Source: Croceibacterium_B sp035470785 (lineage in GTDB: Bacteria > Pseudomonadota > Alphaproteobacteria > Sphingomonadales > Sphingomonadaceae). Taken from it: a stretch of DNA of 64,000 nucleotides. Below, one piece after another: positions 32,327 to 40,070 of this stretch. The DNA lies in NCBI GenBank assembly GCA_035470785.1, contig DATIQN010000018.1, positions 1 through 64,000 of the forward strand, given 5' to 3'. Both the position numbers and the translations under genes were made by a program. The notes under the pieces were generated by a model. It made no database searches, was not told the DNA's origin, and saw only the letters and a list, made by a program, of their open reading frames with translations. Numbering within the stretch: the stretch's first letter is position 1; every line of letters begins with the position of its first letter.

Positions 32327-34225
32327 ATGTGCGGGATTGCGGGGATCTTCCATTGCGGCACGATCAAGCCGGTCGATCCCAAGCGTGTCGAGCGGATGAG
32401 CAACGCGCTCGCTCACCGGGGCCCTGACGGCTCGGGCGTTTGGACCGCCCCAGGCGTCGGCCTCGGCCACAGGCGGCTTTCGATCATCGACATCGCCGGC
32501 TCACCGCAGCCGATGCATTCGGCGGATGGCCGCGCGGTGCTGGTCTACAATGGGGAAATCTACAATTACCGCGAGCTGCGACGCGAACTGGCCGCCCTCG
32601 GCGCGCAATTCCGCACCGAGGGCGATAGCGAGGTCATCCTCGCCGCCTGGCAGCAATGGGGTGCCGACTGCCTGAGGCGCTTCAACGGCATGTTCGCCTT
32701 CGCGATCTACGACTGTGCCCGGCGCGAAATCTTCCTTGCTCGCGACCGACTCGGGGTGAAGCCGCTGTACATGGCGCACCTGAGCGACGGCAGCCTGGCG
32801 TTCGCGTCGGAGTTGAAGGGTCTGCTGGCGCATCCACTATTGCGCCGCGAAGCCGATCCGCTGGCGATCGAGGACTACATGGCCTGGGGCTATGTCACCG
32901 AGCAGCGTTCGATCCTGAAAGGGGTCGAGAAGCTGCCGCCAGGTCACTACCGGGTCCTGCGTCACGATGCCCCGCCGGCCGCGCCGGTCTGCTGGTGGAC
33001 CTTGTCTTTCGCCGACCGGCACAGGAGGAAAGCGGCCGACCTCGAAGCCGAGCTACTGCACCATTTGCGCGAAGCCGTCACGAGCCGGATGGTCGCGGAC
33101 GTGCCGCTCGGCGCGTTCCTTTCCGGTGGGGTCGATTCGTCGAGCGTCGTCGCCCTGATGGCAGAGGCGAGCCGCGAACCGGTCAAGACCTGCTCGATCG
33201 GCTTCGATGTCGCGGCGCTGGATGAGACTTCGTGCGCCGAACAGGTCGCACAACTCTTCGGCACCGACCACCACGTGCGAACGGTGAGCGCCGACCAGTT
33301 CGGTGAGATCGATACCCTCGCGGCGATGTTCGACGAGCCCTTCGCCGACGCGTCAGCGCTGCCTACCTGGCGCGTCAGTCAACTGGCGCGCGAGACGGTG
33401 ACGGTGGCGCTCTCCGGCGACGGGGCCGACGAGGCCTTCGCCGGCTACCGTCGGCAGGTATTCCAGGCGCACGAGGAGCAGGCGCGGCGCTGGCTCCCGG
33501 CCGGTTTTCGGAGATCGGTGTTCGGGGGGCTGGGTGCGGTCTATCCCAAGGCAGATTGGGCGCCGCAGCCGCTGCGGCTGAAGACGACACTGCTGAGCCT
33601 CGCCGGAAGCGGTGCCGAGGGATACGCGCGCGCGCTGTGCCTGACGCCGCCCGAATTGCGGCATTCGCTCTATTCGCCCGGCTTCGCCGCCGAAATCGGC
33701 GATTACCGCGCCGAGGACCCGCTCATCCGCCTGATGGAAGGCGCTCCCGCACGAAGCGGGCTGGATCGCGCGCAATACGCAGACCTGATGTTCTGGCTGC
33801 CCGGCGACATCCTGACCAAGGTCGATCGCACGAGCATGGCGGTGAGCCTCGAAGCCCGCGAGCCGTTGCTCGATCACAGGTTGATCGAGTTCGCCTCGCG
33901 CCTGCCCGAAAATCTGCGCGTGCGCGGAATGCAGGGAAAGGTGCTGCTCAAGCGCGCGATGCGGCGATATTTGCCCGAGAATGTGCTCTATAGGCCGAAG
34001 CAGGGCTTCGTCACGCCGATTGCTGACTGGTTGCGCAGTCCGCTGGCTTCCGAAGTGCGGGCGATCTCCAAAAGCGCCGCGCTGGCGCGCACCGGCTGGT
34101 TCGATCCGGCGCGCGTTTCTGCCGCGGCGGAAGCGCATATTTCGGGCCATTCCAATCACTCACGGCTGCTGTGGCAACTGATCATGCTCGACCGCTCGCT
34201 GCGCCATTTGGGGGTGACTTCCTGA
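32327..34225 (+). CDS. XrtA/PEP-CTERM system amidotransferase (asparagine synthase-like)
   Basis: The 632 residues (TIGR03108-like) couple glutamine hydrolysis to amide formation. The N-terminal glutaminase has the nucleophile Cys2 (MCGIAGIFHCG), then AHRGPDGSG, YNGEIYNYRELR and TEGDSEVILAAWQQWG. The synthase half has the PP-loop S266-GGVDSSS, VALSGDGADEAFAGY and the KVDRTSMAVSLEAREPLLD motif. The substrate is probably a uronic-acid or amino-acid group on the polysaccharide; that is inference. It starts 10 bases after xrtA and ends the operon. Confidence 0.93.
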   Translation: MCGIAGIFHCGTIKPVDPKRVERMSNALAHRGPDGSGVWTAPGVGLGHRRLSIIDIAGSPQPMHSADGRAVLVYNGEIYNYRELRRELAALGAQFRTEGDSEVILAAWQQWGADCLRRFNGMFAFAIYDCARREIFLARDRLGVKPLYMAHLSDGSLAFASELKGLLAHPLLRREADPLAIEDYMAWGYVTEQRSILKGVEKLPPGHYRVLRHDAPPAAPVCWWTLSFADRHRRKAADLEAELLHHLREAVTSRMVADVPLGAFLSGGVDSSSVVALMAEASREPVKTCSIGFDVAALDETSCAEQVAQLFGTDHHVRTVSADQFGEIDTLAAMFDEPFADASALPTWRVSQLARETVTVALSGDGADEAFAGYRRQVFQAHEEQARRWLPAGFRRSVFGGLGAVYPKADWAPQPLRLKTTLLSLAGSGAEGYARALCLTPPELRHSLYSPGFAAEIGDYRAEDPLIRLMEGAPARSGLDRAQYADLMFWLPGDILTKVDRTSMAVSLEAREPLLDHRLIEFASRLPENLRVRGMQGKVLLKRAMRRYLPENVLYRPKQGFVTPIADWLRSPLASEVRAISKSAALARTGWFDPARVSAAAEAHISGHSNHSRLLWQLIMLDRSLRHLGVTS

Positions 34226-34260
34226 GCTTTAGCAGTGTTACCAGCAGGTCACACTTTGCC

Positions 34261-34277
34261 TGTCCCAAGGTGGGACC
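34261..34277. promoter_or_regulatory. Palindrome TGTCCCAAGGTGGGACC, putative operator
   Basis: TGTCCC, five bases, GGGACC: the same half-site and spacing as the palindrome before the export operon, with one mismatch at the outer base. It lies in the 172-base gap between the amidotransferase and the RpfF-like gene, about 120 bases before the start. A further half-site TGTCGGGACA occurs at 34408-34417, inside the first codons. It could also form a short RNA hairpin ending the upstream operon, although no T tract follows. Confidence 0.42.
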
Positions 34278-34397
34278 GGTGCCTGTGAGCAGTCACTAAG
34301 GGTAAATATTGCGTTGCCAAATCAAGCGGCGAGCGTAGATTCTTCTGGAAGCGCCAAAAACATAACGGGGGGCGCGGGGTCGCAAGCGGGGTGATGT

Positions 34398-35354
34398 ATG
34401 GACCGATTGTCGGGACATATCGAAAATGTTGAGCCGGTATCGCACGAGACCGATCCATCCGTTATCGGTTTCGGTAGCGGCGACGAGCACCTCATCGCGG
34501 AGAGCGTTCGGCTTTCAGCGGTCGATTCCAAGCTTTTCGACCTCGATGAGCTCGACTGCCTGTACGAGCCGCAGACCGCGACCTTGTGGACCTACATGAG
34601 CCCCCAAGGGCGGCCGAGCTTCACGCCGACGATGCTGCGCGATTTCGAGAGCTGGCAGCGGCTGATCTCCGCCAATTTCGGGCGCGACAAGGTTCCGCTG
34701 CGCTATCTCGTGCTCGGCAGCCGCTCACCCGGCGTGTTCTGCTTCGGCGGCGACCTGGCGCTGTTCCAGAAGCTGATCCGCTTCGGCGACCGGCAGGGCC
34801 TGGTGCACTACGGCTTCCGTTGCGTCGAAATCCTCCACCGCAACATGAACTCGCTCGAGCTGCCGATGCTCACGATCGGTCTCGTCGAAGGCGCGGCCCT
34901 TGGCGGCGGCTTCGAGGCGCTGCTGTCGTTCGATTACCTGATTGCCGAGCGTGGCGCGACCTTTGGGCTGCCCGAGATCCTGTTCGGCTTGTTCCCCGGC
35001 ATGGGTGCGCACGCGATCCTTTCGCGCCGTCTCGGCAGCGCGATGGCCGACCGGCTGATCCTGTCGAACGAGACCTACACCGCCGAGCAGATGTACGAGC
35101 TCGGGCTGGTCCACCAGCTCGCCGAGCCGGGCGAGGGGCTCAGGACTTGCCGCGAGTTTATCAAGCGGTCCGAGCGTCGCCACCCGGGTCTCGTCGCGGC
35201 TCGCAAGGCGATGAAGCGCACGCGCCCGCTCGAGTTGCGCGAGCTGAAGGACATCGTCGAGCTTTGGGCCGACGCCGCCCTCCAGCTTACCGAGCAGGAC
35301 CTCAAGGTGATGAGCCGGCTGACCCGCGCGCAGGAGCGCGTCGCCAACGCCTGA
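34398..35354 (+). CDS. rpfF: RpfF-like crotonase, putative DSF-family signal synthase
   Basis: The 318-residue enoyl-CoA hydratase fold protein aligns well by eye with RpfF of Xanthomonas. Shared stretches are FGGDLALFQKLIRFGDRQG, VEGAALGGGFEALLSFDYL, ERGATFGLPEILFGLFPGMG and a C-terminal LTRAQERV. The two catalytic Glu of RpfF, spaced 20 residues apart, correspond to E173 and E193 and are present. RpfF makes cis-2-unsaturated fatty acids used as diffusible signals. It stands alone after the XrtA operon; no RpfC or RpfG is in view. A more generic crotonase is possible, but the match includes the RpfF-specific phrases. Confidence 0.8.
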   Translation: MDRLSGHIENVEPVSHETDPSVIGFGSGDEHLIAESVRLSAVDSKLFDLDELDCLYEPQTATLWTYMSPQGRPSFTPTMLRDFESWQRLISANFGRDKVPLRYLVLGSRSPGVFCFGGDLALFQKLIRFGDRQGLVHYGFRCVEILHRNMNSLELPMLTIGLVEGAALGGGFEALLSFDYLIAERGATFGLPEILFGLFPGMGAHAILSRRLGSAMADRLILSNETYTAEQMYELGLVHQLAEPGEGLRTCREFIKRSERRHPGLVAARKAMKRTRPLELRELKDIVELWADAALQLTEQDLKVMSRLTRAQERVANA

Positions 35355-35371
35355 CGCCCTCAGCGGGCGTC
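35353..35371. terminator. Hairpin shared by two convergent genes
   Basis: GACGCCC and GGGCGTC form a perfect 7-bp stem with a 5-base loop spanning the last bases of rpfF and of the pirin gene, whose stops are only five bases apart. No T tract is seen on either strand, so it may act as a weak terminator or an RNA-stability hairpin. Confidence 0.35.
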
Positions 35372-36058
35372 GACCATCACCAGCTCGCAATCCTCGAGCG
35401 CTTCGACGGTAATCGCTTCCTCCCCGGTGATGGCGATTCCGTCGCGCGCGTTCGCCTCGGCGCCGTTGATGCGGATGCGCCCTCCCGTCGCGACCAGGTA
35501 CTGGTGCCGCCACGGAGCGGCGTCGTAAGTCACGCTCTCGCCCGCCGGCAGCGTCGCCGCGAGGATGCGCGCGTCGGAGCGGATCGGCAGCGCGTCGTCC
35601 TTGTCGGGCTCGCCGCTGGCGACGATCTCCCAGCGGCAGGCACGCTCGCCGCGCGGAAACTCGCGCATGCCCCAACCGGGCTCGCCGCCGGCCTGGTCGG
35701 GCAGGATCCAGATCTGGAACAGGGTCGTGTCCTCGCTTTCGACATTGTACTCGGCATGGGCGACACCGGTGCCGGCGCTCATCACCTGCACGTCGCCGGC
35801 GCCGGTGCGGCCGGTGTTGCCCAGCGAATCCTTGTGGGTGATCGCTCCGGTGCGGACGAAAGTGACGATCTCCATGTTCGCGTGGTTGTGCGGTGGAAAG
35901 CCCGATTGCGGAGCGATCTTGTCGTCGTTCCACACGCGGATCTTGCCCCAGCCCATCCGCGAGGGGTCGTGGTAGTCGGCAAAACTGAAGTGATAGCGGG
36001 TATCGAGCCAGCCATGGTCGCTGTGCGCCAGGCCGGCGAAAGGACGGATATCGATCAT
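35360..36058 (-). CDS. Pirin family protein
   Basis: The 232 residues form a bicupin. The first cupin has the metal-binding signature GFPPHNHANMEIVTFVRTG with GTGVAHAEYN. Then come FQIWILPDQAGGEPGW and a weaker C-terminal cupin (VATGGRIRINGAEAN). Bacterial pirins act as quercetinases or as iron-binding redox sensors; the role here is open. The start used is the ATG after GAGGTGG; a GTG four codons earlier is less likely. It stands 68 bases downstream of a small membrane protein gene on the same strand. Confidence 0.88.
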   Translation of the reverse strand: MIDIRPFAGLAHSDHGWLDTRYHFSFADYHDPSRMGWGKIRVWNDDKIAPQSGFPPHNHANMEIVTFVRTGAITHKDSLGNTGRTGAGDVQVMSAGTGVAHAEYNVESEDTTLFQIWILPDQAGGEPGWGMREFPRGERACRWEIVASGEPDKDDALPIRSDARILAATLPAGESVTYDAAPWRHQYLVATGGRIRINGAEANARDGIAITGEEAITVEALEDCELVMVDAR

Positions 36059-36126
36059 CGGATAGTCCACCTCGGCGGGGTGTTGCCGCCGGTATCGGGG
36101 TTAGATGCGTATCGCCTATGCGGGCT

Positions 36127-36447
36127 TCAAGGGCGAGGCAGCCGCGGATCTCTGCCGGCGGGTTCGTACCGCCGTTCGCCGGTCAATGGGTCCATCCACA
36201 CTTCGAGCAACTGGCCGGTCTCGTGATCGACGAACCTCTCGTTGGTCAGCTCCCAGTCCGAGTGCTCGACCCGCGGCGGCGTGCCGGGACGGCCATAGCG
36301 GCTCTCGAGCCCGATACTGGCGATCACCAGCGCGCCGACGATCATCAAACCAATTCCGCCGCCGCCGGTGAGGACCGTCAGCAACGTGCCTCCGAACAGC
36401 AGCAGCGCGCCGATCGCCAGCACCAGCATGCGGGCGTTGGGGCTCAT
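36127..36447 (-). CDS. Small membrane protein, unknown function
   Basis: The 106 residues have two closely spaced hydrophobic segments in the first 45 residues (LVLAIGALLLFGGTLLTVL and IGLMIVGALVIASIGL). A polar C-terminal tail follows with WELTNERFVDHETGQLLEVW and MDPLTGERRYEP. The tail is probably cytoplasmic. It overlaps the YbjQ gene by four bases, so the two are expressed together. I do not recognise the family. Confidence 0.7.
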   Translation of the reverse strand: MSPNARMLVLAIGALLLFGGTLLTVLTGGGGIGLMIVGALVIASIGLESRYGRPGTPPRVEHSDWELTNERFVDHETGQLLEVWMDPLTGERRYEPAGRDPRLPRP

Positions 36448-36764
36448 TCGGCGGCCAGCTTCACCGCGGTGCCGTAGGCGACGACTTCGTTCATCGTCTG
36501 GCCGATCTCACCCGAATCGAAGCGCATCATCACGACCGCGTCGGCGCCCATCAGTTGGGCGTTCTGCACCAGGCGGTCGATCGCGTGACGCCGGGTGTCC
36601 TCGACCAGCGCCGTGTATTCCTTGATCTCGCCGCCTGCGATCGAACGCAGCCCGGCCATCATGTTTCCGCCGAGGCCCCGGCTCCGGACGACCACGCCGA
36701 AGACCTGGCCGAGGGCTTCGGTCACCCGGTGGCCGGCGACATTTTCGGTTGTCACGACAATCAT
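36444..36764 (-). CDS. YbjQ/UPF0145 family protein
   Basis: The 106 residues match the YbjQ family of small pentameric proteins sometimes called heavy-metal-binding. Typical stretches are MIVVTTENVAGHRVTEALG, VFGVVVRSRGLGGNMMAGLR, GGEIKEYTALVEDTRRHAID and NAQLMGADAVVMMRFDSGEI. No metal role is proven. It overlaps the downstream small membrane protein by four bases. Confidence 0.92.
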   Translation of the reverse strand: MIVVTTENVAGHRVTEALGQVFGVVVRSRGLGGNMMAGLRSIAGGEIKEYTALVEDTRRHAIDRLVQNAQLMGADAVVMMRFDSGEIGQTMNEVVAYGTAVKLAAE

Positions 36765-36796
36765 TCGACTCTCCCCTCAGCAATCCCGGCGGCGTT

Positions 36797-37909
36797 TTAC
36801 ACCGCTCCGTGGCCTTGCGCCATGTAGTCGGCGCTTTGCATTTCCTTGAGACGGCTGATGGTTCGCTCGAACTCGAAGCTGCCGTCTCCTGCCGGGTAGA
36901 GACCCTCGGGTTCGTTGGCGGCGGTGACGAACAGCTTGGTGCTATTCTCGTAAAGCGCGTCGATCAGCGTGACGAAGCGCGCCGCCTGGTCGCGTAGTTC
37001 GGGCCCCATCACCGGGATGCCGACAATGATGACCGCGTGATAGGCCTGGGCGATCGCGAGATAGTCGGCCGCGCCGCGCGGCTCGCCACACAGTCGCTTG
37101 AAGCTGAACACCGCGACGCCCTTGAGGCTCTTAGGGACATGCAGCGTGCGACCGCCGCCGAGGTCGAGGTCGGCGGAAGGTACGTGCGCGGCGTCCTCGG
37201 GCGGGTAGTCGGTTAGCCGGAAGAACACCTCGCGCACCTGCTCCGTCGCTTTGGGGCCGAGCGGGGTGTGCCAGGTGCCGATCCCGGCAAGGCGCTGAAG
37301 CCGGTAATCGACGGGGCCGTTGAGCGGCAGCACGTCGAGCTCGCGCTCGACCAGGGCGATGAACGGCAGGAACAGCCCGCGGTTGAGCCCGTCCTTGTAC
37401 AGATCCGACGGCGGCCGGTTCGAGGTGGTGACGACGGTCACGTTCTCGTCGCAGATCAGCGCGGTGAACAGCCGGCTCATGATCATCGCGTCGGCGGTGT
37501 TCTTGATCACCATCTCGTCGAACGCGAGGCAGCGCACGTCCTTGGCGATACGCGCTGCGACGGGAGCGATCGGATCGCCGGCTTCCTTCTTGCGCTCGTC
37601 GCGGATCAACCGGTCGACCTCGAGCATGAAGGCGTGGAAGTGCACCCGGCGCTTGCGGCGGATCGGCAGCGTCTCGACGAACAGGTCCATCAGCATCGAC
37701 TTGCCGCGCCCGACGCCGCCCCACAGATAGAGCCCGCGCATCCGCTCCTGCTCGCGGCCGAACAGGCGGGCGAGGGCGCCCGGCTCGCGCGCGGTGACGA
37801 GCTCGTCCTGCAGACGCTGGAGCCGCTCCGCGGCCGTGCGTTGCTCCGGGTCGGCCTTCAGCTCGCTGGCGGCGACGAGCGCTTTATAGCGCGCCAGCAT
37901 GCCGGTCAT
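36797..37909 (-). CDS. zapE: Cell division protein ZapE (AFG1-like ATPase)
   Basis: The 370-residue AAA ATPase has Walker A GLYLWGGVGRGKSMLMDLF and RRVHFHAFMLEV. The Walker B region is VRCLAFDEMVIKNTADAMIM, and VTVVTTSNRPPSDLYKDGLN contains the sensor. The ending carries the FVTLIDALYENSTKLFVTAA motif of ZapE. ZapE interacts with FtsZ during constriction. It starts on the ATGA overlap with the thioesterase gene and is likely the last of an sdhB-thioesterase-zapE operon. Confidence 0.93.
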   Translation of the reverse strand: MTGMLARYKALVAASELKADPEQRTAAERLQRLQDELVTAREPGALARLFGREQERMRGLYLWGGVGRGKSMLMDLFVETLPIRRKRRVHFHAFMLEVDRLIRDERKKEAGDPIAPVAARIAKDVRCLAFDEMVIKNTADAMIMSRLFTALICDENVTVVTTSNRPPSDLYKDGLNRGLFLPFIALVERELDVLPLNGPVDYRLQRLAGIGTWHTPLGPKATEQVREVFFRLTDYPPEDAAHVPSADLDLGGGRTLHVPKSLKGVAVFSFKRLCGEPRGAADYLAIAQAYHAVIIVGIPVMGPELRDQAARFVTLIDALYENSTKLFVTAANEPEGLYPAGDGSFEFERTISRLKEMQSADYMAQGHGAV

Positions 37910-38349
37910 GAGGCGATCTTGCGGATGATGCCCGAGAAACCGGCGATCGTGCTCTCGCCTTGCACGATCCGGCCCTGGCAGAACAGCATCCGTCCGGTTT
38001 CGCGCAGGATCGACACGAGGCCGTCGAGCGGAGCGTCCATCCTGCCCGCCCCGATGAACTGGAGCGACAGCTCGACCGTGACCGAGGCCCCGAGGTCTTG
38101 CCGGGTCAGCAGGCCGGGTCCGGCAAACAAGGTCGCGTCGGCAAACGCGGAGATGATGCCGCCATGGATCGCGCCGTGGACGTTGCCCATGTGGGCGGCG
38201 GGGAACACGCGCGTGCGGGCGACACCTGCACCTTCTTCGCGGACCAGCAGCGTGCCGACCACTTCGCGGTTGAACGCGCCCGGGACCCGCCACTCTTGCC
38301 AGCCCGGATAATCGGGTGCGGGCAGCAGTATGTCGTCGAGCCCGGCCAA
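37906..38349 (-). CDS. PaaI-type hotdog thioesterase
   Basis: The 147 residues form one hotdog domain. The active-site loop is GNVHGAIHGGIISAFADATL, followed by strand VTVELSLQFIGAGRMDAPL and the end GFSGIIRKIAS. It probably cleaves acyl-CoA thioesters; the acyl group is unknown. The best start is a TTG one base after the sdhB stop. It overlaps zapE by four bases, so the three genes read as one unit. Confidence 0.85.
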   Translation of the reverse strand: MAGLDDILLPAPDYPGWQEWRVPGAFNREVVGTLLVREEGAGVARTRVFPAAHMGNVHGAIHGGIISAFADATLFAGPGLLTRQDLGASVTVELSLQFIGAGRMDAPLDGLVSILRETGRMLFCQGRIVQGESTIAGFSGIIRKIAS

Positions 38350-38350
38350 C

Positions 38351-39133
38351 TTAGTGCTGGCGCTCGACCATCAGCTTCTTGGTCTCGGCGATCGCCTTGG
38401 CGGGGTTGAGCCCTTTGGGGCAGGCGTTGGCGCAGTTCATGATCGTGTGGCAGCGATAGAGCCGGAACGGATCCTCGAGCTGGTCGAGCCGCTCGCCGGT
38501 CATCTCGTCGCGGCTGTCGGCCAGCCAGCGATAGGCTTGGAGCAGGATCGCTGGTCCGAGGAACTTGTCCGAGTTCCACCAATAGCTCGGGCACGCGGTC
38601 GAGCAGCACGCGCACAGGATGCACTCGTACAAGCCGTCGAGCTTCTCGCGCTGTTCGGGGCTCTGCAACCGCTCCTTGCCGCTCGGCGGCGGGGTGACGG
38701 TCTGCAGCCACGGGCGGATCGAGGCGTACTGGGCGTAGAAATGGGTGAAGTCGGGGACGAGGTCCTTGACCACGTTCATGTGCGGCAGCGGGGTGATGCG
38801 CACCTCACCCGAAAGCTCATCCATCGAGGTCGTGCAGGCGAGGCCGTTGCGGCCGTTCATGTTCATGGAGCACGAGCCGCAGATTCCCTCGCGGCAAGAG
38901 CGGCGGAAGGTCAGCGTCGGGTCTATCTCGTTCTTGATCTTGATTAGCGCGTCGAGGACCATCGGCCCGCAGTTGTCGAGATCGACCTCGAAGGTGTCGT
39001 AGCGCGGGTTCTGGCCGCTCTCAGGGTCCCACCTGTAGATGCGGAAGCTCTTGATCCGCTTAGCGCCCTCGGCCCGGTGAACCCGGCCCTTGCGGCTGAT
39101 CTTGCTGTTCTTCGGGAGGAGGAACTCGGCCAT
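38351..39133 (-). CDS. sdhB: Succinate dehydrogenase iron-sulfur subunit
   Basis: The 260-residue electron-transfer subunit of complex II shows all three clusters. CREGICGSCSMNMNG and a later Cys form the [2Fe-2S] site. CILCACCSTACPSYWWN gives the [4Fe-4S] site, and CHTIMNCANACPKGLNP gives the [3Fe-4S] site. The start follows AAGGA. Unusually for its class, sdhC, sdhD and sdhA are not beside it: the next gene upstream is divergent and unrelated. Those subunits must be elsewhere. Confidence 0.97.
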   Translation of the reverse strand: MAEFLLPKNSKISRKGRVHRAEGAKRIKSFRIYRWDPESGQNPRYDTFEVDLDNCGPMVLDALIKIKNEIDPTLTFRRSCREGICGSCSMNMNGRNGLACTTSMDELSGEVRITPLPHMNVVKDLVPDFTHFYAQYASIRPWLQTVTPPPSGKERLQSPEQREKLDGLYECILCACCSTACPSYWWNSDKFLGPAILLQAYRWLADSRDEMTGERLDQLEDPFRLYRCHTIMNCANACPKGLNPAKAIAETKKLMVERQH

Positions 39134-39188
39134 CGGTATTCCTTGGTTGCCGGGCCTATCTAGCGTGCCCGGCGTACGGGGCAAGGGC

Positions 39189-39270
39189 GGCGAAGTTGAC
39201 ACTCACTGGACAAGCTTGAAAGGATTCAGCGGTCGATAGGACCGATGGCGAAGTTGACAACTTTGACACT
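39189..39270. repeat. Short direct repeat GGCGAAGTTGACA in the sdhB upstream gap
   Basis: GGCGAAGTTGACA occurs at 39189-39201 and again at 39247-39259, and a related TTTGACACT follows at 39262-39270. The second copy extends to AAGTTGACAACTT, an almost symmetric sequence. The repeats lie in the 286-base gap between the divergent sdhB and methyltransferase genes. TTGACA also matches a -35 box. They may be regulator sites or promoters. Confidence 0.45.
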
Positions 39271-39419
39271 GTTCAAAGTCTTGGCGACAAGCCGGGGAAC
39301 TGCTCGATTTCCTTGGAAGGAAGTTTAGTCGAATCAAGGCGTTAAAATCGACCACCGGGCGTGCTTGCACTTGCTGGCTGCTTGTAGGAAAGTCTCTTCT
39401 TTCGGGGAGGACTGAGCCG

Positions 39420-40070
39420 ATGGGGCTGCGGCACTGGTACGAAGAAGCGGTGTTGCCGAAGATGATCGGCTGCGCCTGCGCGGACCCGAAGATCGCCGCC
39501 TTGCGCGAGAAGATCGTGCCCCTGGCCGAGGGCCGTGTTTTCGAAATTGGCTGCGGCGGTGGTCTGAACCAACCTTTTTACGATACGGCGAAGGTGACCT
39601 TCTTCGCGGGGATCGATCCCAACGGTGCGCTGCTCGAAAAGGCGCGTCAGGCGGCCCGGACGAAGGGCTGGCAGGCTGACATCCGCGAAGGCAAGGGCGA
39701 AGCGATCCCGTTCGCCGATGAGAGCTTCGACACGGTTGTGTGCACCTACACGCTCTGCTCCGTCGATGACGAGGCGCAAGTGCTCAGCGAGTTGAGGCGG
39801 ATTCTCGGTCCCGGCGGACGGATGCTGTTTCTCGAGCACGGCCGTTCGCCCGATCCGGGCCCGGCCCGATGGCAGCGGAGAATCGAGCCGGTCTGGAAAC
39901 GGATGATGGGCAATTGCCACCTGACACGGCCTGTGTCGGAAGCGATTGGACAAGCTGGCTTTGCGCTCCATCGTACCGAGCACAAGTATTTGGAAAAGAT
40001 GCCGAAATGGGCCGGATGGATGGAATGGGGCATCGGCCAGCGAGCCGTCGAAGGGAGCACCAGAGGATGA
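39420..40070 (+). CDS. Class I SAM-dependent methyltransferase
   Basis: The 216 residues begin MGLRHWYEEAVLPKMIGCAC. Motif I is GRVFEIGCGGGLNQPFYD, the acidic residue is in AGIDPNGALLEKAR, and motif IV reads FDTVVCTYTLCSVDDEA, then GRMLFLEHGRSPD. Such UbiE-like proteins methylate small molecules or lipids (similar to thiol/phosphatidylethanolamine methyltransferases); the substrate is not evident. GGGGAGG lies nine bases before the ATG. It overlaps the tannase-like gene by four bases. Confidence 0.88.
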   Translation: MGLRHWYEEAVLPKMIGCACADPKIAALREKIVPLAEGRVFEIGCGGGLNQPFYDTAKVTFFAGIDPNGALLEKARQAARTKGWQADIREGKGEAIPFADESFDTVVCTYTLCSVDDEAQVLSELRRILGPGGRMLFLEHGRSPDPGPARWQRRIEPVWKRMMGNCHLTRPVSEAIGQAGFALHRTEHKYLEKMPKWAGWMEWGIGQRAVEGSTRG

